From contig JBBSBE010000008.1 in the NCBI GenBank assembly GCA_038251625.1, forward strand, positions 1 through 64,000: 64,000 nt of DNA. Direction: 5' to 3'. Numbering within the stretch: position 1 is the first letter of the stretch; each line of letters opens with the position of its first letter. Under the pieces are notes generated by a model that was not told the origin of the DNA, did not search any database, and saw only the letters and a list, made by a program, of their open reading frames with translations. Positions 33,661-42,632 of the stretch are shown piece after piece. Both the position numbers and the translations under genes were made by a program. The stretch comes from JBBQXK01 sp038251625 (GTDB lineage: Bacteria; Pseudomonadota; Alphaproteobacteria; Rhodobacterales; Rhodobacteraceae).

Positions 33661-33974
33661 CGGACGCATCGGAAAACGGAAGGCCGACGGTCGGTCTGGC
33701 TGAAATTGCCGAGCGGATCAGCGCGAAACTTGCAGTGAAGCCCTTTGACGGGTCAATCAAGTTCGATTGCGGGGCGGATGGCGTGATTGTGCTTGCGGAT
33801 GGCGCGGCCACCACGACGGACCGCAAGACCGATTGCACATTGTCAATTTCGCAGGACAATCTGGTCAAACTGCTGACTGGAAAGCTGAACCCGATGATGG
33901 GGATGGCTACAGGAAAGTTGAAGCTGACCGGCGATCCTGTGGTGGCATTCCGACTGGCGAAACTGCTGGGCTGA
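33657..33974 (+). CDS. SCP2 sterol-binding domain protein
   Basis: A 105-residue small protein with the SCP2 pattern: IKFDCGADGVIVLADG, DCTLSISQDNLVKLLTGKLNPMMGMATGKLKLTGD. Proteins of this fold bind lipids or fatty-acyl ligands in a hydrophobic pocket; the bacterial role is unclear. It overlaps the argG stop (ATGA) and is likely translated from the same mRNA. Confidence 0.87.
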   Translation: MTDASENGRPTVGLAEIAERISAKLAVKPFDGSIKFDCGADGVIVLADGAATTTDRKTDCTLSISQDNLVKLLTGKLNPMMGMATGKLKLTGDPVVAFRLAKLLG

Positions 33975-33996
33975 CGCCTCGGCCCCAATAGCGCGG

Positions 33997-34599
33997 TCAG
34001 CGCGAAAAGATCGCCTCATCCCCCCACAACGCGCGCAACCGCGCGTCGCGGCCGCAAGATTGACGATAGAACTTGTAGGCTTCGGATTGCTGCATGGGGC
34101 CCGCGCGCGTGATCACGATGCGGGTGCCCTTGGCATAGTCCTGATGCTCTGCCTCAGCGGGCCAAAACGGACCTACATCGAGGATGGGTGTCACAATGGG
34201 ACGCGTTAGTCCCTTTTGTGCAAGCGACAGTGCCGCAGCCGCAGCCGCGCGTTCAGCAGAGTTCGAGACGAAAATTGCCGTTCGATAGCTATCACCCCGG
34301 TCGCAGAACTGGCCTCCCGGATCGGTGGGGTTCACCGAGCGGAAGAACAGAAAAAGCAATTGGGCGTAACTGACGACCGAAGGATCATACTCAATCTCGA
34401 CCGCTTCGTAGTGCTTTCCGTGGGCATCGTAGGTTGGTGACGGGCTGGTTCCGCCAGTGTAGCCAGAGATGACGTTGCGCACGCCGGGCACACGCTCAAA
34501 ATCCGCCTCGACGCACCAGACGCAGCCCCCGGCGAAAATCGCCTTGTCTGCAAAGGCGGGCGTGGCGGCGAGGATGGCAAGAAGGGCGAGACGCAGCAT
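33997..34599 (-). CDS. msrA: Exported peptide methionine-S-sulfoxide reductase
   Basis: A 200-residue MsrA with an N-terminal signal peptide (MLRLALLAILAATPAFA), so it acts in the periplasm. The catalytic cysteine is in FAGGCVWCVEADFERV, a GCVWC variant of the usual GCFWC. DHQ-type residues are in AEAEHQDY. It repairs oxidised methionine in envelope proteins. MsrB is not adjacent. The gene is transcribed leftward toward the SCP2 gene. Confidence 0.9.
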   Translation of the reverse strand: MLRLALLAILAATPAFADKAIFAGGCVWCVEADFERVPGVRNVISGYTGGTSPSPTYDAHGKHYEAVEIEYDPSVVSYAQLLFLFFRSVNPTDPGGQFCDRGDSYRTAIFVSNSAERAAAAAALSLAQKGLTRPIVTPILDVGPFWPAEAEHQDYAKGTRIVITRAGPMQQSEAYKFYRQSCGRDARLRALWGDEAIFSR

Positions 34600-34733
34600 C
34601 GGCGATCCTTGGTTTCATGTCAGTCTAGCGACAGCGTGAATCAGTTGCACCCCGCTCGCGCAGAGGTGAAGCGGTTGTTGTGCGGCGCTGTTTCCTCTGG
34701 TCTAGAGGATGCGGGACCGCAAATGGGGCAGGC

Positions 34734-37355
34734 ATGGCGGAGGATGGCACCACGCCGATGATGGCGCAGTATCTGGGGATCAAGGGGCGCTACCCGGACG
34801 CGCTTCTGTTTTACCGGATGGGCGACTTCTACGAGATGTTCTTTGCCGATGCCGAGGCCGCTGCGGCCGCATTGGACATAGCGCTGACCAAGCGCGGCTT
34901 TCATCAGGGCGAGCCCATTCCGATGTGCGGCGTGCCGGTGCACGCCGCAGAGGGATATCTTCTGACGTTGATCCGAAAGGGGTTTCGCGTCGCCATCGCC
35001 GAACAGATGGAAGACCCGGCCGAGGCAAAAAAGCGCGGCGCAAAATCAGTGGTAGCGCGCGATGTGGTACGATTGGTGACGCCCGGCACGCTGACGGAAG
35101 AAACGCTGCTGGAGGCGCGGCGGGCCAATTATCTGGCGGCCTACGCGGAAGTGCGTGGCGCGGGTGCGCTGGCCTGGTGCGATATGTCTACGGGCGAGTT
35201 GCGCGTCATGGATTGCCCACCCGTACGGTTGGCGCCGGAACTGGCACGGCTTGCGGTGCGCGAACTGCTGGTGGCGGAAGACGCAGACCCAAATCTCGCG
35301 GTATTCGAGACGTTTTCGAGCCTGGCTATGACACCACTTTCCCGTGCAAGCTTTGACAGTCTTGCCGCAGAGCGGCGGCTGTGCGCCCTCTACCGGGTGG
35401 AAACATTGGACGCCTTTGGGGCCTTTGGGCGAGGCGAACTATCAGCCCTTGGTGCGGTACTGGATTATCTGGAACTGACCCAACGCGGCAAGCTGCCCCT
35501 CTTGCGGCCACCCGTGCGGGAACTGGCCGGAGGGGCAATGGCGATTGATGCCGCTACGCGCCGGAACCTTGAGATCACAGAGGCCCTGTCGGGTGGGCGT
35601 GAGGGGTCTTTGCTGGGGGCCATCGACCGAACCGTTACAGCCGCTGGCGCGCGGATGTTGGAGCGTCGCCTTTCCGCGCCGTCCTGCGATCTGGGGGTGA
35701 TCGGTGCCCGGATGGCGGCGGTGCGGCACCTGGTGGATGACGCGCGGCAGCGGGCGGACCTGCGGGCAGCCTTGCGTCGTGTGCCCGACATCGACCGGGC
35801 GCTATCGCGCCTTGCGCTGGACCGGGGCGGGCCGCGTGATCTGGCGGCAATCCGGGCCGGTCTTGCGCAGGCGGGTGTGGTGGCCGGTATGTTGGCAGGG
35901 ACGCCGATTTTGCCTGAGGCTGCAGCGGCCCTGGTGGGGCGTGAGGCACTGGTCGCGCTGCTTGATGCGGCACTGGTGGAAGAACCGCCCCTGTTGGCGC
36001 GTGACGGTGGTTTTGTGGCCCCGGGTCATGTGCCCGACCTTGATGAAACGCGCGCCCTGCGGGACGAGGGGCGCGGCGTGATTGCAGCGATGCAGACAGA
36101 GTTCATCGGGGCGACGGGTATTAATAGCCTAAAGATCAAACATAACAACGTGTTGGGCTATTTTATCGAGACGACCGGAACGCATTCGGAGAGAATGCTC
36201 TCATCCCCCTTGAACGAGACGTTCATCCATCGACAAACAACAGCGAATCAGGTGCGCTTTACGACTCTGCGGTTGAGCGAGATGGAGACACGCATCCTGA
36301 ATGCGGGGGCGCATGCTCTGGCGCTGGAGATGTCCGTTTTCCGCGATCTGGTTGCGGCTGTGTTGGCCGAAGCGGGGCCGATCGGGGCTGCGGCGCGCGC
36401 GCTTGCGGAAGTGGACGTGGCTGCGGCACTTGCTGATCTCGCTGCGGGCGAGAATTGGGCGGAACCCGTTCTTGACGACAGCCGCGCCTTTGAGGTGGAG
36501 GGCGGGCGGCATCCGGTGGTGGAGCGGGCCTTGCGCCAGCAAGGGGGGGCTGCATTTGTGGCCAACGACTGCGCCCTGACCACGGCAAAAACCCCGGCTA
36601 TCTGGCTTTTGACCGGGCCGAACATGGCCGGGAAATCGACATTCCTGCGGCAGAATGCGCTGATCGCCCTCTTGGCGCAGGCTGGGAGCTTCGTTCCGGC
36701 CAAGGCGGCCCGGATCGGGATGGTGAGCGCCCTTTTCAGCCGCGTGGGTGCGGCGGACGATCTGGCGCGGGGGCGGTCTACTTTTATGGTCGAGATGGTC
36801 GAGACGGCTGCAATCCTGAACCAGGCGGATGACCGTGCACTGGTCATTCTGGACGAAATCGGTCGCGGAACGGCAACCTATGACGGGCTTTCCATCGCAT
36901 GGGCGGTAATGGAGCATCTGCACGCGGTCAACCGCTGCCGGGCACTTTTTGCCACGCATTATCACGAGATGACGGCGCTGGCCGGCAAGCTGCCAGGCGT
37001 CGCGAACGCCACGGTCGCGGTGAAGGAGTGGGAGGGCGAGGTGATCTTTCTGCACGAGGTGCGCAAGGGCGCAGCAGACCGGTCCTACGGGGTTCAGGTA
37101 GCGCGTCTTGCTGGGTTGCCCGCTGCAGTGATCGAACGGGCAAGGTCGGTTCTGGAGGTTCTGGAAGCGGACGAACGGCAAGGGCGGGGCCGGGTGGCCA
37201 TCGACGATCTGCCGCTGTTTCGTGTCGCGCCCCTGGCACCGACGCCAGCGCCCAAATCATCGAAGGTCGAAGAGGCTTTGAAAGATGTGCATCCGGACAC
37301 GCTGACGCCCCGTGAAGCGTTGGAGGTTCTCTATCGACTGAAGTCAATAGGTTGA
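34734..37355 (+). CDS. mutS: DNA mismatch repair protein MutS
   Basis: An 873-residue protein in full-length MutS order: mismatch-binding domain with the MGDFYEMFFADAE phenylalanine-glutamate motif (about residue 30), connector, clamp, and ATPase domain with Walker A GPNMAGKST, VEMVETAAILNQA and VILDEIGRGTATYDG. It recognises mispaired bases and recruits MutL. ATG 34734 was preferred because GGGGCAGG lies upstream; the frame extends to 34680. It is followed by a hairpin terminator. Confidence 0.97.
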   Translation: MAEDGTTPMMAQYLGIKGRYPDALLFYRMGDFYEMFFADAEAAAAALDIALTKRGFHQGEPIPMCGVPVHAAEGYLLTLIRKGFRVAIAEQMEDPAEAKKRGAKSVVARDVVRLVTPGTLTEETLLEARRANYLAAYAEVRGAGALAWCDMSTGELRVMDCPPVRLAPELARLAVRELLVAEDADPNLAVFETFSSLAMTPLSRASFDSLAAERRLCALYRVETLDAFGAFGRGELSALGAVLDYLELTQRGKLPLLRPPVRELAGGAMAIDAATRRNLEITEALSGGREGSLLGAIDRTVTAAGARMLERRLSAPSCDLGVIGARMAAVRHLVDDARQRADLRAALRRVPDIDRALSRLALDRGGPRDLAAIRAGLAQAGVVAGMLAGTPILPEAAAALVGREALVALLDAALVEEPPLLARDGGFVAPGHVPDLDETRALRDEGRGVIAAMQTEFIGATGINSLKIKHNNVLGYFIETTGTHSERMLSSPLNETFIHRQTTANQVRFTTLRLSEMETRILNAGAHALALEMSVFRDLVAAVLAEAGPIGAAARALAEVDVAAALADLAAGENWAEPVLDDSRAFEVEGGRHPVVERALRQQGGAAFVANDCALTTAKTPAIWLLTGPNMAGKSTFLRQNALIALLAQAGSFVPAKAARIGMVSALFSRVGAADDLARGRSTFMVEMVETAAILNQADDRALVILDEIGRGTATYDGLSIAWAVMEHLHAVNRCRALFATHYHEMTALAGKLPGVANATVAVKEWEGEVIFLHEVRKGAADRSYGVQVARLAGLPAAVIERARSVLEVLEADERQGRGRVAIDDLPLFRVAPLAPTPAPKSSKVEEALKDVHPDTLTPREALEVLYRLKSIG

Positions 37356-37378
37356 TCTTAAAAGGATTTTCTGGCTTT

Positions 37379-37403
37379 GCAGGGGCGCTTTGCCCCTGCT
37401 TTT
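37379..37403 (+). terminator. Rho-independent terminator after mutS
   Basis: GCAGGGGC and GCCCCTGC form a perfect 8-base-pair stem with a 5-base loop, followed by TTTT at 37400-37403. It lies 23 bases after the mutS stop, between the convergent mutS and grpE genes. Confidence 0.85.
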
Positions 37404-37416
37404 CAATCAACCGGAA

Positions 37417-37983
37417 TCACCCGTTCGTATTGGACGACACGCCGACCTGTGCCGGTCGCAACAGGCGATCATGTAAAAGGAAGCCTTCGGTCATGACTTG
37501 GATGATGGTGCCCGCCTTGGTTCCGGGGACAGCCGCCTCGAACATGGCTTGATGCATTTGTGGATCGAACACATCCCCCGTCTCGGGAACGATCGGGGTA
37601 ACACCGTGGCGGGTAAGCGTTTTCACCAACTCCTTGAGCGTCAGCTCGATCCCTTCGATAAGGGCGGAGGCTACCGCGCGCTGATCTTCGGTGGCGGCAT
37701 CGAGCGCGCGTCGCAGGTTGTCATATACGGGCAGCAGGTCACGGGCGAGTTTTGATCCGCCATACTGCTCGGCCTCGCGGCGATCACGCTCGCCCCGTTT
37801 GCGGATGTTCTCTGCCTCGGCAAGAGCACGCATGAAGCGATCACGCAATTCATCGCGTTCGGCGCGCAGCGTCGTCAACTCGTCCAAGGACCCATCCTCA
37901 TCGGGACGTGTCTCGACGGTTTCCAGCGGGTCATGTTGATCGGTCATAGAAGGAGATTCCGTTTTCGTCTTGTGGTCTGCCAT
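37417..37983 (-). CDS. grpE: GrpE nucleotide exchange factor
   Basis: A 188-residue co-chaperone of DnaK. The N-terminal half is a long coiled coil (ELTTLRAERDELRDRFMRAL), then ENIRKRGERDRREAEQYG and LARDLLPVYDNLRRAL; the C-terminal beta part has GVTPIVPETGDVFDPQMHQA. It exchanges ADP for ATP on DnaK. hrcA is 2 bases upstream, in the classic heat-shock pair hrcA-grpE. Confidence 0.96.
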   Translation of the reverse strand: MADHKTKTESPSMTDQHDPLETVETRPDEDGSLDELTTLRAERDELRDRFMRALAEAENIRKRGERDRREAEQYGGSKLARDLLPVYDNLRRALDAATEDQRAVASALIEGIELTLKELVKTLTRHGVTPIVPETGDVFDPQMHQAMFEAAVPGTKAGTIIQVMTEGFLLHDRLLRPAQVGVSSNTNG

Positions 37984-37985
37984 GG

Positions 37986-39056
37986 TTAGCCTTTGCCGCG
38001 CTCAGATACGAGGCGCCCGATGAGTTGGGCCGTGTAGTTCACGATGGGTACGACGCGACCATAATTGAGACGCGTCGGACCGATCACGCCCACGGCGCCG
38101 ATGATCTTTCGATCAGCGTTCATATAGGGAGAGACCACCAGAGAGGAACCCGTAAGAGAGAAAAGCTTGTTCTCGGAACCAATAAAAATGCGTACGCCTT
38201 CGCCCTGCTCGGTAAGGTCGAGGAATTCGGCGATGTCACGTTTGCGTTCCAGATCGTCGAAAAGACTACGGATACGATCAAACTCGGCCGCATCCACGGA
38301 ATCGTCCAGCAGGTTGGCGCTGCCGCGGACGATCAGCCGTTCCGATTGTTCGCCGGCGTTTTCCCACACCGCAACGCCGCTTTCCACGAAGCTGCGGGCC
38401 AGATCGTCGATCTCGCGCCGACGGACGGCCATTTCCTGGGCCACAGTCCGGCGCAACTCAGCGAGTGTCTTGCCCTCTGCCAGCGCGTTCAGGAAGTTGG
38501 CAGCCTGACGCATGGCTGACGCGGTCTGACCGATAGGCGGGGTGAAAACGCGGTTTTCAACGTGTCCATCGGCAAACACGAGGACGACGAGGGCACGGTC
38601 AGGTGCAAGGGCCACGAATTCGATATGGCGGATCGGCGCCTCGCGTTTCGGGGTCAGAACAAGGCTCGCGCCATGGGTTAGCCCGGACAGGGCTGATCCC
38701 ACGCGGTCAAGGAGGCTTGTCACATCGGGCTCATTTGTTCCCAGCGTCGCATCGATCTTTTCGCGGTCGGCATCCGCGACATTGCCGACCTCAAGCACGC
38801 CATCCACGAACAATCGCAGGCCAATCTGCGTGGGAATGCGCCCGGCCGATGTGTGCGGGCTGTCGAGCAGGCCAAGATATTCCAGATCCTGCATCACATT
38901 GCGGATTGTGGCAGCGCTGACCTTGTCGGTCATGCTGCGGGTCAGCGTGCGCGAGCCGACAGGATCACCGGACGAAAGATAGCCCTCGACCACGCGGCGA
39001 AAAACTTCGCGCGCGCGGTCGTTCAGGTCGGCAAGCTGCGGGGCGTGATCGGGCAT
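37986..39056 (-). CDS. hrcA: Heat-inducible transcription repressor HrcA
   Basis: A 356-residue repressor that binds CIRCE operators in front of heat-shock genes. The N-terminal winged helix is DPVGSRTLTRSMTDKVSAAT followed by IRNVMQDLEYLGLLDSPHTSAG, the family signature; the C-terminal GAF-like part has GVIGPTRLNYGRVVPIV. I find no CIRCE-like element in front of hrcA itself, so its targets (groESL, dnaK) are elsewhere. ATG 39056 was chosen by alignment; the frame upstream overlaps rph antisense. Confidence 0.95.
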   Translation of the reverse strand: MPDHAPQLADLNDRAREVFRRVVEGYLSSGDPVGSRTLTRSMTDKVSAATIRNVMQDLEYLGLLDSPHTSAGRIPTQIGLRLFVDGVLEVGNVADADREKIDATLGTNEPDVTSLLDRVGSALSGLTHGASLVLTPKREAPIRHIEFVALAPDRALVVLVFADGHVENRVFTPPIGQTASAMRQAANFLNALAEGKTLAELRRTVAQEMAVRRREIDDLARSFVESGVAVWENAGEQSERLIVRGSANLLDDSVDAAEFDRIRSLFDDLERKRDIAEFLDLTEQGEGVRIFIGSENKLFSLTGSSLVVSPYMNADRKIIGAVGVIGPTRLNYGRVVPIVNYTAQLIGRLVSERGKG

Positions 39057-39171
39057 GATGCATCTCTGCAAGGAAAGGGGAAGGTAGGGAATGCAGGGGG
39101 GGGACGTCAATGCGGGTTGCACGGCACCCTGCGGCACGCCTATCTGGACGCGAACGAACGGGAGAAGCGGT

Positions 39172-39888
39172 ATGCGGCCTTCGGGACGGAAGCTGGACGA
39201 AATGCGGCCGGTCATCATCGAGACGGGAGTGATGCGACACGCGGAGGGGTCTTGCCTGATCAGGGTGGGGGATACCCATGTGCTGTGCTCTGCATCGGTC
39301 GAGGAGAGGCCACCACCCTTTTTGAAGGGGTCGGGCCTGGGCTGGGTGACGGCAGAATACGGCATGCTGCCCCGCGCCACGACATCGCGAAACAGAAGAG
39401 AGGCCGCCGCCGGCAAGCAGAGCGGACGTACGCAGGAAATTCAGAGGCTGATTGGGCGTGCATTGCGCGCCGGAGTGGACCGGCGGGCGTTGGGAGAGCG
39501 GCAGATCGTCATCGATTGCGACGTCATTCAGGCCGATGGCGGAACGCGGTGCGCCTCAATCACCGGCGGATGGGTTGCGCTGCGCCTAGCGCTGAACCAG
39601 ATGCTGAAGGCTGGCGTTCTGACCAGCGATCCGATGATGGATCACGTGGCGGCGGTGTCTTGTGGGGTTTATGCAGGACAGACGGTGCTTGATCTGGACT
39701 ATGCGGAGGATTCGGAGGCTGGCACAGATGGAAATTTCGTGTTGATGGGAAGCGGTCGACTGGTGGAGGTGCAGATGTCTGCGGAGGGCGCCGCGTTTTC
39801 ACGCAAGGAAATGGAGGCACTGCTCGATCTTGCCGAGGCAGGCAACCGGACACTCTGTGCGGCTCAGGCGGCCGCAGTCGGACGCTGA
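39172..39888 (+). CDS. rph: Ribonuclease PH
   Basis: The 238-residue phosphorolytic exoribonuclease trims the 3' ends of tRNA precursors. Signatures are RPSGRKLDEMRPV, GSCLIRVGDTHVLCSASVEE, GWVTAEYGMLPRAT and DCDVIQADGGTRCASITGG. The length is canonical. ATG 39172 is the family start; the 27 codons upstream are not conserved. Its stop overlaps the rdgB start (TGATG). It is divergent from hrcA with 115 bases between starts. Confidence 0.96.
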   Translation: MRPSGRKLDEMRPVIIETGVMRHAEGSCLIRVGDTHVLCSASVEERPPPFLKGSGLGWVTAEYGMLPRATTSRNRREAAAGKQSGRTQEIQRLIGRALRAGVDRRALGERQIVIDCDVIQADGGTRCASITGGWVALRLALNQMLKAGVLTSDPMMDHVAAVSCGVYAGQTVLDLDYAEDSEAGTDGNFVLMGSGRLVEVQMSAEGAAFSRKEMEALLDLAEAGNRTLCAAQAAAVGR

Positions 39889-40496
39889 TGCGTCGGCTGG
39901 AGAAAGGGCGCCTTGTGATCGCGACGCACAATCGCGGCAAACTAGAAGAGTTTACCGCCATCTTGGGGCCGCTTGGTGTGACGACTGTTTCGGCTGCGGA
40001 CCTCGGACTGCCCGAGCCCGCAGAAACCGAGGACAGCTTTGTCGGCAACGCGCGGATCAAGGCGAAAGCGGCAGCTACTGCCTGCGGACTACCCGCGCTC
40101 TCCGATGATTCCGGGCTTACAGTCGATGCTTTGGGGGGTGCTCCGGGCGTCTGGACAGCAGACTGGGCAGAAACACCGCGAGGACGCGATTTTGTCCTCG
40201 CGATGAATCGGACTTGGGCGGAGGTCGAGGCAGTAGGTGCGCCCTATCCGCGGTTGGCACAGTTTCGGTGCACCCTCGTTCTGGCGTGGCCAGACGGACA
40301 AGATGTTGTTTTTGAAGGGGTTTTATCTGGTCAGATCGTGTGGCCGATGCGCGGTGCCAGTGGGCACGGTTACGATCCAATGTTCAAGCCCGACGGATAC
40401 GAGCAGACGCTGGGTGAGCTGCCACTTGCCGAGAAAAACCGCATCAGCCATCGGGCTGAGGCCCTGAGGCGCCTTGCGACGGCTTGTTTCACGTGA
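39888..40496 (+). CDS. rdgB: RdgB/HAM1 non-canonical purine NTP pyrophosphatase
   Basis: A 202-residue enzyme that hydrolyses ITP, XTP and dITP, keeping damaged purines out of nucleic acids. The signature VIATHNRGKLEEF starts the protein, followed by ALSDDSGLTVDALGGAPGV and SGHGYDPMF. It overlaps rph by one base and hemW by four. The parS palindrome at 40485-40500 covers its last codons (CFT and stop). Confidence 0.95.
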   Translation: MRRLEKGRLVIATHNRGKLEEFTAILGPLGVTTVSAADLGLPEPAETEDSFVGNARIKAKAAATACGLPALSDDSGLTVDALGGAPGVWTADWAETPRGRDFVLAMNRTWAEVEAVGAPYPRLAQFRCTLVLAWPDGQDVVFEGVLSGQIVWPMRGASGHGYDPMFKPDGYEQTLGELPLAEKNRISHRAEALRRLATACFT

Positions 40497-40500
40497 AACA
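40485..40500. promoter_or_regulatory. parS site 1 (TGTTTCACGTGAAACA)
   Basis: A perfect 16-base palindrome identical to the conserved bacterial parS sequence bound by ParB. It lies across the rdgB stop and the hemW start, about 1.2 kb from parB. ParB nucleates here and spreads with CTP to form the segregation complex. Confidence 0.96.
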
Positions 40501-41695
40501 TCCCCTGTCATCCTATGCCTCTGAATTGGGCCAGCACGAAGACTGGCGGAACGGTGGATTTGGAATTTACGTTCACTGGCCCTTTTGTCAGTCAAAGTGC
40601 CCGTACTGCGATTTCAACAGTCACGTCGCGGATCGCATCGACCAGGAACGCTGGTCGCGTGCGTATTTGCAAGAGATCGATAGGTTGGCAGAAGAAACTG
40701 GCGGACGGATGGTCGATTCGGTTTTCTTCGGCGGCGGTACGCCTTCGCTGATGCATCCAGACATCGTGGCCGCAATCCTGAGCCGGATTCGGCAGCATTG
40801 GGGGCCACGCAATAGTTGGGAGGTCACTTTGGAGGCCAATCCGAGTTCGGTGGAAGCGGGCCGTTTTTCCGGCTATCGCGACGCGGGCGTCAATCGTGTC
40901 TCTGTCGGTGTCCAGAGTTTGCAGGATGACGCGCTACGCGCGTTGGGGCGCCTGCACAGCGCCGCAGAGGCGAAAGAGGCCATTGACGTGGCGCAATCGG
41001 TGTTCGGCCGGGTAAGCTTTGATCTGATCTATGCACGACAGGATCAAACGCCAGATGCGTGGGCTTCCGAGTTGAGAGACGCTCTGCAAATGGGAACCGA
41101 TCATCTCTCGCTCTACCAGTTGACGATTGAGCCCGGCACGCCTTTTCACGCGAGAAAGACGGCTGGAGGCTTGAAGGGCCTGCCGTCGGAGGAACGCTCA
41201 GTTGCCCTTTACGATTTGACGCAGGAGCTTTGTGAAGCAGCTGGTCTTGCGGCATACGAGGTTTCCAATCATGCCCGCGCGGATGCTGAATCCATTCATA
41301 ACTGCATCTACTGGAGGGCGGGCGATTATTTGGGTATCGGGCCTGGCGCACATGGTCGGTTGACATTAGGAGGCATACGCTTCGCCATAGAATCAGTATC
41401 TGCACCGGGAAAATGGCTTGATATGGTTCACCGTAGCGACGCGCCCGACACACGAGCCGCGCTTTCGGGCGAGGAAATGGCGGATGAGTATCTTCTGATG
41501 GGCTTGAGGATGTACGACGGCATCTCTGTCGCTCGTCTGAAGCACCTTCTTGGCAACGAGATTCGCCTGCACAGACTACAAAACCTGGTTAATCTGGGTC
41601 TGATCGAGGTTGACCCCATTAGGATCAAGGCAACGTCTGCTGGGCGGCTTCTCTTGAACAGTGTAATTTCAGAAATTTCTACTGCCTTGACCTAG
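40493..41695 (+). CDS. hemW: Radical SAM heme chaperone HemW (coproporphyrinogen oxidase-like)
   Basis: A 400-residue radical SAM protein with the cluster motif CQSKCPYCDFNSHV and VFFGGGTPSLMHP, NPSSVEAGRF and SVGVQSLQDDALRALGR blocks. HemW binds heme and delivers it to respiratory enzymes; it is often misnamed oxygen-independent coproporphyrinogen oxidase. GTG 40493 overlaps the rdgB stop (GTGA), which I prefer over TTG 40484; both lie inside parS site 1. It converges with parB, 16 bases between stops. Confidence 0.93.
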   Translation: MKHPLSSYASELGQHEDWRNGGFGIYVHWPFCQSKCPYCDFNSHVADRIDQERWSRAYLQEIDRLAEETGGRMVDSVFFGGGTPSLMHPDIVAAILSRIRQHWGPRNSWEVTLEANPSSVEAGRFSGYRDAGVNRVSVGVQSLQDDALRALGRLHSAAEAKEAIDVAQSVFGRVSFDLIYARQDQTPDAWASELRDALQMGTDHLSLYQLTIEPGTPFHARKTAGGLKGLPSEERSVALYDLTQELCEAAGLAAYEVSNHARADAESIHNCIYWRAGDYLGIGPGAHGRLTLGGIRFAIESVSAPGKWLDMVHRSDAPDTRAALSGEEMADEYLLMGLRMYDGISVARLKHLLGNEIRLHRLQNLVNLGLIEVDPIRIKATSAGRLLLNSVISEISTALT

Positions 41696-41711
41696 GGTTG
41701 TTTGGCAGCGC

Positions 41712-42632
41712 TCAAAAGTTTCCATCGCGGGGCAACATCGACAGTGCCCGGCAAAGCAGATCAAGGTCTGCCAGCGTGTTGTAGGTAATCGTCAATCGGC
41801 CCTTTTCTCCACCCGCCTCATGATTGATGCTCACGGCCATTCCAAGGTTTGCCGAAAGATCGCCCTCAATCGCGCGGGTGTCAGCATCCTTTTCAGAGGA
41901 TCGTCCCCGGGCGCCAGCGCCTCCTCGCACCTTCGTCGCACCGACCGACCGGGCCAGCGCTTCGGTTTCCCGCACCGAAAGACCACGCGAGATCACCTGG
42001 GCCGCAAGCTCGATCGGATTGGCGGCGTTGATCAAGGCACGCGCATGCCCCGCACTGAGCCGTCCTTGCCTGAGATGGAGTTGAACCTCATCCGGTAGCG
42101 ACAGAAGGCGCAACAGGTTCGCGATGTGGCTGCGGCTCTTTGATAGTGCCTCTGACAGCTTTTCCTGCGTGTGGCCAAAGCGATCCATGAGCTGCCGGTA
42201 CCCAGCGGCCTCTTCAATCGCGTTCAAGTCTGATCGTTGAATATTCTCAATGATCGCAATCTCGAGGACTTCTCCATCATCAAGTGTCCGGATAATCACC
42301 GGAACACGATGCAGAGGGACCGCTTGAGCCGCTCGCCAACGCCGCTCGCCAGCAACGATCTCATAGCGATCCGATTGTGCAGTCGGTCGCACGATGAGCG
42401 GCTGCAGAATACCCTTTTGCCGGATGGACGAGACCAGATCAGCAAGGGCAGCCGGTTCATAGTCGCGGCGCGGCTGGTTCGGGTTGGGGGTAAGCTGCTC
42501 GATGGGAAGTTCGGCTTCTGCACCTGAAGCTTGGCTACTCTGATCTTCGCTATCTTGTGTCAGCCTCACATCAGCCATCAGTGCAGACAACCCACGACCC
42601 AAACCGCGACGTTCTGCCTTGCGCTCTGTCAT
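41712..42632 (-). CDS. parB: Chromosome partitioning protein ParB
   Basis: A 306-residue CTP-dependent DNA clamp. The N-terminal NTPase/spreading domain has LTPNPNQPRRDYEPAALADLV and IVAGERRWRAAQ (GERRxRA motif). The central helix-turn-helix (LSEALSKSRSHIANLLRLL) recognises parS, and the C-terminus dimerises. Three parS sites are within 4.3 kb of the gene. It overlaps parA by four bases. Confidence 0.97.
   Translation of the reverse strand: MTERKAERRGLGRGLSALMADVRLTQDSEDQSSQASGAEAELPIEQLTPNPNQPRRDYEPAALADLVSSIRQKGILQPLIVRPTAQSDRYEIVAGERRWRAAQAVPLHRVPVIIRTLDDGEVLEIAIIENIQRSDLNAIEEAAGYRQLMDRFGHTQEKLSEALSKSRSHIANLLRLLSLPDEVQLHLRQGRLSAGHARALINAANPIELAAQVISRGLSVRETEALARSVGATKVRGGAGARGRSSEKDADTRAIEGDLSANLGMAVSINHEAGGEKGRLTITYNTLADLDLLCRALSMLPRDGNF

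Noticed and set aside
39057..39171. CIRCE operator upstream of hrcA
   Set aside because: No TTAGCACTC-N9-GAGTGCTAA-like inverted repeat is visible in the gap between hrcA and rph.
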